Shown here: positions 58,010 through 64,000 of the stretch, one piece after another
Layout: each line of letters opens with the position of its first letter
Position numbering within the stretch: the stretch's first letter is position 1
Source: Mycogone perniciosa
Taxonomy: Eukaryota; Ascomycota; Sordariomycetes; Hypocreales; Hypocreaceae
Assembly: GCA_025331125.1 (NCBI GenBank)
Contig: JAOALB010000210.1
Coordinates: 1-64,000, forward strand
DNA: 64,000 nt
Direction of reading: 5' to 3'
The notes under the pieces: model-generated
What the model was told of the DNA's origin: nothing
The model's database searches: none
The model's input: only the letters and a program-made list of their open reading frames with translations
Program-made: the position numbers and the translations under genes

Positions 58010-59932
58010 ATGGAAGCTCAGCATGATCTGGCCAGCGGACGTCTGAGACGACGTCCTTTGCCAATCCACCACCACAGCTACAATGACAATCACCAGATCG
58101 ATGTCTCCAGCTCGAGCTTAGAGCCGCCATTGCCAGCACCCTCTCCCCGTCCACCCTATCTCCGGCCCAGCCGGTCTGCTACCAATCTCAGCAAAGCAAG
58201 TCATCACCCAGACCTGCGGCCAGACAGGCTCAGCCCCCGAGCCATAGACACCAGCAAATCACTTCTACCCGTTGGCTTTATTTCTGAGGATGTCCCTTCT
58301 CCGGCATCGTCTCTTGCTCCAGATCCGGACCATGCTCTCCGCCGTGCGAAGAGCTCTTCTGCCCTCTACAGCTCTGGCGAGGATCCAGCCCAGTCTGCTA
58401 CGTCGCCTGCGCAGCAATCCTCCTCCTCTTCCTCGGCTTCCGTGTGGAAATCTGCTCTCGGTGAGGCACAGTACTTCGCTGGCGGACTCATCTCCCGACC
58501 TGCTGAATCGACCCGTCACTACTCCATCATCCGGCACTCTCACGCACTTATTTGGTACCGCGGCCCTTCAACATCCGTATCCATCACTATTCTATCAGAC
58601 GACCCTTTGCCCGCTACCAGATCCATATGGCTCCAACAAAAGGGCTTCTCGGGCAACATGGGCATGACGCTCAAGGCATTGACTGGAACGACAAGCTCTT
58701 GGCTCGACGTCACTCCCGTGCGGCGTGCTGCACTGGAAAACATCCCGGAGGCAGATGAGCGAGGCATCCAGCGCGACTTGAAGCGCTTTGCAAAGAAAGC
58801 CTCAGGACGGCAGAAGAAGCACATGCCTAGAGAAACACACGTGGTGCGCATACCCGCTGCCGCAACGGATGGGTACTTCCGCCTTGTCCTCTGCACGGGC
58901 GAGCAGGGGAAGAAAGTCCTCTGTGGAAGTCCCGTGTTTAGAGTAGCAAGTACGTCCACGGACTCGGGGGTTGTGAGGGGTGCGAGTTTGAGTACGATGC
59001 CGTTGGAAGTTGGCGTCAAAGTAGCGAGTACGATAGGCCAGACGGTGGCCAAGAAGTATACTGGTGTTGCCGGGGCGGTGGTGCAAAGTAGGGCGACCAA
59101 GTTTGCTAAGCATGCGGCTGTGAAGAAGGTTGGACATGTGGCCAACCAGGGGTACCAAGCTTATCAGACCACTGGATTGAGTGATACTGTGAAGGAGAGC
59201 TGGAGGAGGAACAAGGACGGGAGATATGACCCCCTGGTTGCAGGAACAATGATGGATGCACCGGTGAGTGTCATCGGGTCGGATGCCGGTCCGGAGCCGC
59301 CGTTCCCAATCAAGTTTGATGGCAAAGTCGTGATGGGAACGGGCAAGTCAGCAGCCGAGATGGGAATACCGACGGCGAATCTAAGTGGCGTGTCCGAGAC
59401 GATCAAGGTGCGAATGGGCGGCGTCTTTGCAGCGTGGGCATGCGTGCAGCCAACCAAGAATGCTGGGCAGGATGACATATCTCCGGATTGGCATGAAGCC
59501 ATCGTTACCATTGCGCCTCTGCGGAACGCTCCTCCAACAGTGGCAATGAAGAATAGCGTCATTTTACACATGATCCACGATTTTGAAGACGTCCAATTCT
59601 TCGAAGCAAGAGTCAAAGTCCTGCTTATGGGGTACTTACACCCTGCCGCAAGTCCCTCCACAGAGTCCGAAGAGCTGGTGGAGCAACACACCCAGGACGT
59701 CATGACAACGCTGGCCAGCTTGGCGCGAGAAGCATGGGCGCCGCATGGCACTGTGGATAAGATTAGGAGCCTGAAGAGCGAGAGGAGCTTCTCGGAGAGG
59801 TTGGATGAGGCTACGGGCAAGGTGCAGCAGCAGGTGGACCGGATCCCCCTGCACTGGGCTGGAGTGAGGTCAGAGTCGAGAACGATGCAGGATAAGGTGT
59901 ATGGGAACGGAGGGTTGTGGATGCAGAGGTGA
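58010..59932 (+). CDS. Protein with C-terminal flavokinase-like domain lacking the catalytic Glu
   Basis: Single exon of 640 aa. The first 150 residues are Ser/Pro-rich and likely disordered. Residues about 160-310 form a domain I do not recognise (HALIWYRGPSTSVSITIL ... YFRLVLCTG). A Lys/Ala-rich helical part (about 320-400) follows. From about 430 the sequence resembles riboflavin kinase: GTGKSAAEMGIPTAN (443-457, the PTAN motif), MGGVFAAWACV, and the block AMKNSVILHMIHDFED with the later GYLHPA. In active kinases the position equivalent to Ile518 is a catalytic Glu (SxExH). Here it is Ile, so FMN synthesis by this domain is doubtful. The family is common in Pezizomycotina; function unknown. 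Confidence 0.8.
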   Translation: MEAQHDLASGRLRRRPLPIHHHSYNDNHQIDVSSSSLEPPLPAPSPRPPYLRPSRSATNLSKASHHPDLRPDRLSPRAIDTSKSLLPVGFISEDVPSPASSLAPDPDHALRRAKSSSALYSSGEDPAQSATSPAQQSSSSSSASVWKSALGEAQYFAGGLISRPAESTRHYSIIRHSHALIWYRGPSTSVSITILSDDPLPATRSIWLQQKGFSGNMGMTLKALTGTTSSWLDVTPVRRAALENIPEADERGIQRDLKRFAKKASGRQKKHMPRETHVVRIPAAATDGYFRLVLCTGEQGKKVLCGSPVFRVASTSTDSGVVRGASLSTMPLEVGVKVASTIGQTVAKKYTGVAGAVVQSRATKFAKHAAVKKVGHVANQGYQAYQTTGLSDTVKESWRRNKDGRYDPLVAGTMMDAPVSVIGSDAGPEPPFPIKFDGKVVMGTGKSAAEMGIPTANLSGVSETIKVRMGGVFAAWACVQPTKNAGQDDISPDWHEAIVTIAPLRNAPPTVAMKNSVILHMIHDFEDVQFFEARVKVLLMGYLHPAASPSTESEELVEQHTQDVMTTLASLAREAWAPHGTVDKIRSLKSERSFSERLDEATGKVQQQVDRIPLHWAGVRSESRTMQDKVYGNGGLWMQR

Positions 59933-60347
59933 AGAGCTTTGCATCTGGATCTAGAAGCACTTGACACTCTTGAATAAGAAAGTAGAATAACGTAGCTCAT
60001 AATAGAGGTAATCATGTAATAACACGTTTGGTTTCACCATTGCGCCATGCTCATAGGGATTGAACGAACATTTTGACTCCCTGACAGCACCATCATCACC
60101 AACTCTCCATGTCCATCGACATGTACGGTAAATCGATCGGTAGGGGAAGTATAGCTCAATAGGTTACGTGCCCTCGGACTGCATTGATATGACCGGGTAT
60201 TTCGGGGAATCACTGGCATCGCTAGACATCACTTGTATTTCTAGAAATCACTCAGATAACGGGCAATTACTCCAAATAATTAGTCTATTATTAAGAACAG
60301 TATAAATAAGAAGGCATATCAAGGTCTCAAGGCTTGGCCGGTCTTTC
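59933..60347. other. Convergent spacer, no gene seen
   Basis: Lies between the 3' end of the flavokinase-like gene and the 3' end of the HNH-domain gene. No ORF is supported. Confidence 0.6.
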
Positions 60348-61672
60348 CTATGCACCTACCCAACCTCCTAACCTCAGCCTTATAAAGCGGTCCAATTCAG
60401 TGGATCCGTCCTCCTGTACGCTCGTCCCGTCCATATGGTCCATATCACGTAGTAGGCTATCGATATATTCGCCTGCAGCTGAAAGATGTAGGATATGAGC
60501 AATAGCGTTGTGAAGTGCAAGCAGCCGAGGCGAAGGCGGATCAATGGTTCTGTTTTCCGAGAGGTAAAGTGTCCGTGTGATAGGGAATCTTACCTCCCGC
60601 ACAGCGCCGGGTTCCAGGTATGAGCCAATGCGGCATGTGTGTGGGCCTTGGTCTGGGGCGGGTTCAAAATATATGTTGAAGCCTCCAAAGAATGAATGAA
60701 TTAGGGAGGTAAGGGTCATGGCATTGCGTGGCCGGTCAATGTTAGTCCCTTGAAGAAGGTGAACAACACCGCTGTCAAACATGTTCAGTATGGCAAGAGC
60801 CGCTGCTTTGGAAGAGTTCTAGGCACGTTAACCAGATGATGTCGATTCGTGGGCTAGAGGAAGGCTTAAGATACATACCAGTTCGGAATCAGCGTTGGCT
60901 TTCACCAAGGCATGGGGCAAAATATGGGCAACTTCCAGCAGGTCAGGTGGATTTGGGTCCTCGATGAGGAGATTTCCATCATCATCTCGAGCGTTCCTGA
61001 CACCGTCCCTTTTATATCGGACTTGTGCCTCTGACGCATCGAATTTTCGAGATATCACACATCGACGACGGTCACGGATAAGGCAGGCTCCCCGAAGATC
61101 CGACATTCGATCAGGCGTTCCGACGAAGCCTGGCGATGCTCCCCCCTGTGAGCTCTGGATAGCTGAGTGATAAGCCGGAGTGGGTTGTGGGGTCTTTTTG
61201 GTGGAAGCCTTCACTGGAGAGACAATATTAGTATGAAGCTTGAACCGAAAAAGTGAATATGATCCGAGTGTGCAATCTTGGTCTTACGTGGCAAGAAGAA
61301 ATTCTCGAATAGATATTCCGCAAAGCCAAGGAATGGCGACGAGAGGTCTTCAAAGTTCAGGTCGTCCTCCCCATCCATAGAGAGAGCCATCGCCTTGAAG
61401 AAAGCCCTTAAGAAGTTGTCTTGGGATTCCTCTGAGCGTGCATACTCGTAAGTATACCGTATGAGTCGCGGACGGTTATACGGGGCATCGTTGCTGTTGT
61501 CAGATTCGTCAAAGTGCTCTACGATAAGGTAGAATCTGCTCTTGGCCTGAGAACGTAACTCCGTTGCCAAAGGAGGCTCGTGAGAGAAATCCATGATGCC
61601 TTCTAGGGATGACTGGTGGCGATGGAGAGGGGACGAAGGGACTTTTCCGTCGGTCTTGGAAGAATGATACAT
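60348..61672 (-). CDS. HNH-endonuclease-domain protein of fungal type
   Basis: Three exons on the minus strand (61672-61288, 61213-60879, 60818-60348) give 396 aa with clean splice frames. The N-terminal 130 residues are acidic and helical without known signature. The HNH-like domain begins at LRGACLIRDRRRCVISRK and shows LEVAHILPHAL (first His pair), LNMFDSGVVHLLQGTNIDRPRNAM (Asn) and LIHSFFGGFNIYFEP (last His and Phe-rich loop), which is the hallmark of fungal HNH_2-type proteins. Metal and DNA contact residues appear kept. Function in fungi is unestablished; these genes are numerous and often in variable regions. No signal peptide is seen. Neighbouring genes give no clue. Confidence 0.85.
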
Positions 61673-62251
61673 GACGGATGAAAAAGCAGAAATAAAGAAA
61701 TAAAGGTCAGTGCGGCAATCTATTCTTGGGGAGGTAGTCTGCTTGTGTGGTGAATCTAGGTGGTTTAAGATCTGAAAATGGGGTGAGTGAGACTGATTAT
61801 TAGGGAGTACGGAGTACGGAGAATGATGGGAAAAGTAGAGCTAAGACATAATAGGCACTACTTGTGAAGAAATCATGGATATTATTAGATATGGAAGAAA
61901 CCCTTAGAAGTAGATATCTAAGAAACTGGTATTTTGCAGATATCCGAGGATTTCACCTATCTATATTCAAGAAATTTGAGATATTTAGAAGACTATAAAT
62001 AATTAAGAAAATCTTCAAGCATCAATGCAGTTCATCACTACCAATTCACGACATCGGCAAAACCACAGCTTATGACGGCATTTCCAACACCACCTGCTGA
62101 GTAATTCGCCAATTCTCATCGGCTAGTACGAAGTACTATTCCCAACTCTCTCCTCTAAGCTTCTCATCAACTCCATACAAACCACCATACAAATCACAGG
62201 AATCTTTCTTCCCCCTTCCACGCTCGCTCAATCTCTCTCTCCTCACCAACA
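61673..62251. other. Divergent intergenic region, no gene seen
   Basis: Contains a TACGGAGTA at 61808. The 60 bases before 62252 are CT-rich and look like leader. No ORF is supported. Confidence 0.6.
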
Positions 62252-62716
62252 ATGATCTGCCAATCTTGCCGCGCCGCCTTGCGCACCCAGCGTCTCTCCT
62301 CCCTCCGCCTCCTCAGCCTTGCGCGCACCTCTCGTCCTCTATCCACCACCACCATCTCCATCGCAAACCGAACAACCTCCCACTCTCTCCTCCTCCAGCC
62401 TTTCCGCTCACAGCGCCTCTTCTCCTCCTCCAATTCCCCCTCAGAAGCCGAAGCCGAAGCCGAAACACCACACATGAGCCCCGCCGAAGCCTCCATCGCC
62501 GCGCTCCTCACTTCCAAACTCCAGCCCACGCAACTCCTCGTGCAAGACATCTCCGGCGGCTGCGGCAGCATGTACGCCATCGACATCACGTCCCCTGCCT
62601 TCAGGGGCCAGACCATCTTGAAGCAGCAGCGGTTGGTCAATGCTGCGTTGGGGGATTTGGTGAAGGAGTGGCATGGGGTACAGATTCGGACCAAGGTGCC
62701 GCCTGAGGAGGCTTGA
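62252..62716 (+). CDS. BolA3-like mitochondrial protein
   Basis: Single exon for 154 aa. The first 65 residues are Arg/Ser/Leu-rich with few acids, a mitochondrial presequence type (MICQSCRAALRTQRLSSLRL). The BolA domain follows from about residue 75: MSPAEASIAALLTSKLQ, then VQDISGGCGSMYAIDITS with the conserved Cys of BolA3, and RLVNAALGDLVKEWHGVQIRTKVP with the invariant VNxxL and HGVQI. BolA3 proteins work with glutaredoxin 5 and NFU in 4Fe-4S cluster delivery in mitochondria. The acidic EAEAEAE tract at 66-72 may be a linker after presequence cleavage. Confidence 0.92.
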   Translation: MICQSCRAALRTQRLSSLRLLSLARTSRPLSTTTISIANRTTSHSLLLQPFRSQRLFSSSNSPSEAEAEAETPHMSPAEASIAALLTSKLQPTQLLVQDISGGCGSMYAIDITSPAFRGQTILKQQRLVNAALGDLVKEWHGVQIRTKVPPEEA

Positions 62717-63149
62717 GGTTTCAATTGGGAGCATAGAGGGGTGGGAATGGGCTACAGCGGACGGTTAGTGGGGATAAGTGGGTTGGTGCGTTGGATGAAG
62801 ATGATGTGTTGGAAGATATTCTCCATTCTACAATGACGACGACCCATGAACATGTACGATAGAATACGATATGATAGGATTTCGGTGGCATGAGCCAATG
62901 CGCTCAGTGTAAAAAGACATGATACTACTCACTTAAGAAATGGACGTCAATTATCAACAATGTGTCATCAATACGAATCAAATGCCTAATTTGATGCATC
63001 ATCATATCTCATCTTCAACATAAAGTAAATAAAAAGACATAAAATGCGTACATGTAAATATCTATAATGACATCTCCTCCAGTAAACCGTACAGATCCGC
63101 TTTCTAGCTTAAACAAATACAATGCCCCCCATCATCATTAACATCTTTT
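62717..63149. other. Convergent spacer, no gene seen
   Basis: Holds the two 3' UTRs. AT-rich stretches near 62940-63060 suit polyadenylation signals. No ORF is supported. Confidence 0.6.
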
Positions 63150-64000
63150 TCATTCCTTCAGATACTTCAGAATCGAGTCTCGTTCCTCCACGGGCATGAC
63201 CCTCAACACGTCTCGGATACCCTTCCATCCAGCCTTCTCATTACCGCGAACTACGTCCGCAAGCTCACCAGCCAGTTTTTCCGCTTTGAGAGCCTCCACC
63301 TTCTCGCCAATCGACTTCCTCTCGTTCTCATACCATTCAGCGACTGACTTGTCATTGTTGTTCCAGCCCACAATGCCGGACCAGCTCTCAAGCAGATGCA
63401 GGTTCCTGGCCCGCACCTCGTTGGCATGGGTTGTGTTCTGCTGGGGTGAGGGCAGAAGGCTGCTTGCCATGCGCTTGAGGATGTACTCCTCGTTGAGACG
63501 TCTGCGAAGACGCCAGTAGAAGAATCGGCGAGCATTGATCCAGTCCAGGGAGTCGCGGATGGTACCCTTGGCCTTCATGCGACCAGCCCGGTCGTGCAGA
63601 TCAGCGAACTGCACCGCAATCTGCGCGTAGACAGGCAGCAGTTGCTTCTCCCGGATAAGCACCTTCTTCTTGATCTCGTCGGCCACCTCCTTGTCGAGGC
63701 TCTTGTCCTCCAGTTGCTTCTTCAGGTTGGCGTAGGTAGGATCCAGACGGGCCATGGTCTCCAACTGCTTCTCCTTGCGGTACTTGATACCGATGATACC
63801 CTCGGGTTCGAGGACACCACCTCGGGCCTCCGTATCGGCGTACATCTCCATAGCAGTGGGGTTAATGGTCGGGTCAACGACGACCCAGGAGCCACCACGG
63901 AGCTCACCAAAGGGAGGAATGTAGACAAAGATGGGCTGCTCATACTTGACAAGGGCATCAACGATGAAGGAACCGTACTTGAGGACCTCATTGTACATAT
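63150..64000 (-). CDS. Acetyl-CoA carboxylase, C-terminal end (partial, runs off the window)
   Basis: Cytosolic biotin-dependent enzyme that makes malonyl-CoA for fatty-acid synthesis. The window holds only the last 283 codons or so, read in one open frame to the stop at 63152-63150. This is the C-terminal carboxyltransferase subdomain: FVYIPPFGELRGGSWVVVDP, MYADTEARGGVLEPEGIIGIKYR and SLDWINARRFFYWRLRRRLNEEY are unmistakable ACC blocks. The helical tail ends VEERDSILKYLKE. The biotin carboxylase, biotin carrier and central domains must lie beyond position 64000. The fungal gene is usually essential. Confidence 0.95.
   Translation of the reverse strand, partial: MYNEVLKYGSFIVDALVKYEQPIFVYIPPFGELRGGSWVVVDPTINPTAMEMYADTEARGGVLEPEGIIGIKYRKEKQLETMARLDPTYANLKKQLEDKSLDKEVADEIKKKVLIREKQLLPVYAQIAVQFADLHDRAGRMKAKGTIRDSLDWINARRFFYWRLRRRLNEEYILKRMASSLLPSPQQNTTHANEVRARNLHLLESWSGIVGWNNNDKSVAEWYENERKSIGEKVEALKAEKLAGELADVVRGNEKAGWKGIRDVLRVMPVEERDSILKYLKE

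Noticed and set aside
59164..60015. 283-codon minus-strand frame opposite the flavokinase-like gene
   Set aside because: Antisense of a real exon, Ser/Ala-rich, no signature.

Overview
The window is nuclear DNA of a filamentous ascomycete (Pezizomycotina; order not determined). The genes carry short introns of about 55-100 nt with GT..AG ends and CTAAC/CTGAC-like branch sites. Start sites have fungal contexts. The products are typical of filamentous fungi: sugar porter, coactosin, velvet-like protein, CBM21 PP1-targeting subunit, secreted subtilase, class V chitinase relic and eukaryotic acetyl-CoA carboxylase. I see no operons, prophage, CRISPR, rRNA or convincing tRNA. No intact transposon is visible.

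Layout. 1-5.4 kb is a decayed, accessory-looking end: an AT-rich tract, a secreted HExxH metallopeptidase-like gene on the minus strand, and a broken subgroup-C (killer-toxin-like) chitinase pseudogene. 5.8-17.7 kb holds ordinary genes: a six-exon MFS sugar transporter (minus), a DUF1304 membrane protein, a MutY-type adenine DNA glycosylase, coactosin and a five-exon amino-acid/choline permease. 17.7-27.6 kb is a gene desert of almost 10 kb leading to a protein phosphatase 1 glycogen-targeting subunit (CBM21). 32-39 kb holds a multi-exon membrane glycoprotein of unknown function, a matrixin metalloprotease fused to a seven-bladed PLL-like lectin propeller with no signal peptide (minus), and a small DUF1348/NTF2-like protein. 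41.7-49.2 kb holds a secreted S8 subtilase and a 1196-residue protein combining a HeLo-like N-terminus, a kinase-like middle and a trypsin-like C-terminus. 49.4-64 kb holds a CCDC25-like NFACT-R protein, a velvet-like protein, prolidase/pepP, a protein ending in a flavokinase-like domain without its catalytic Glu, an HNH-domain protein, a BolA3-like mitochondrial protein and the 3' end of acetyl-CoA carboxylase.

No pathway-level cluster is evident; the genes look like independent units. The points most worth a second look are: (1) a one-nucleotide exon, or stwintron-like pair of introns, needed to keep frame in the CCDC25-like gene; (2) the matrixin-lectin chimera; (3) the HeLo/pseudokinase/trypsin architecture, which suggests a regulated cell-death or immune-type protein; (4) a strongly over-represented 9-mer, TACTCCGTA/TACGGAGTA, counted 28 times by eye and always outside coding exons; and (5) a chitinase relic that lost its LysM and catalytic core by an in-frame deletion.

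Exon boundaries were derived by hand from splice motifs, frame arithmetic and family similarity recalled from memory; no database was searched.
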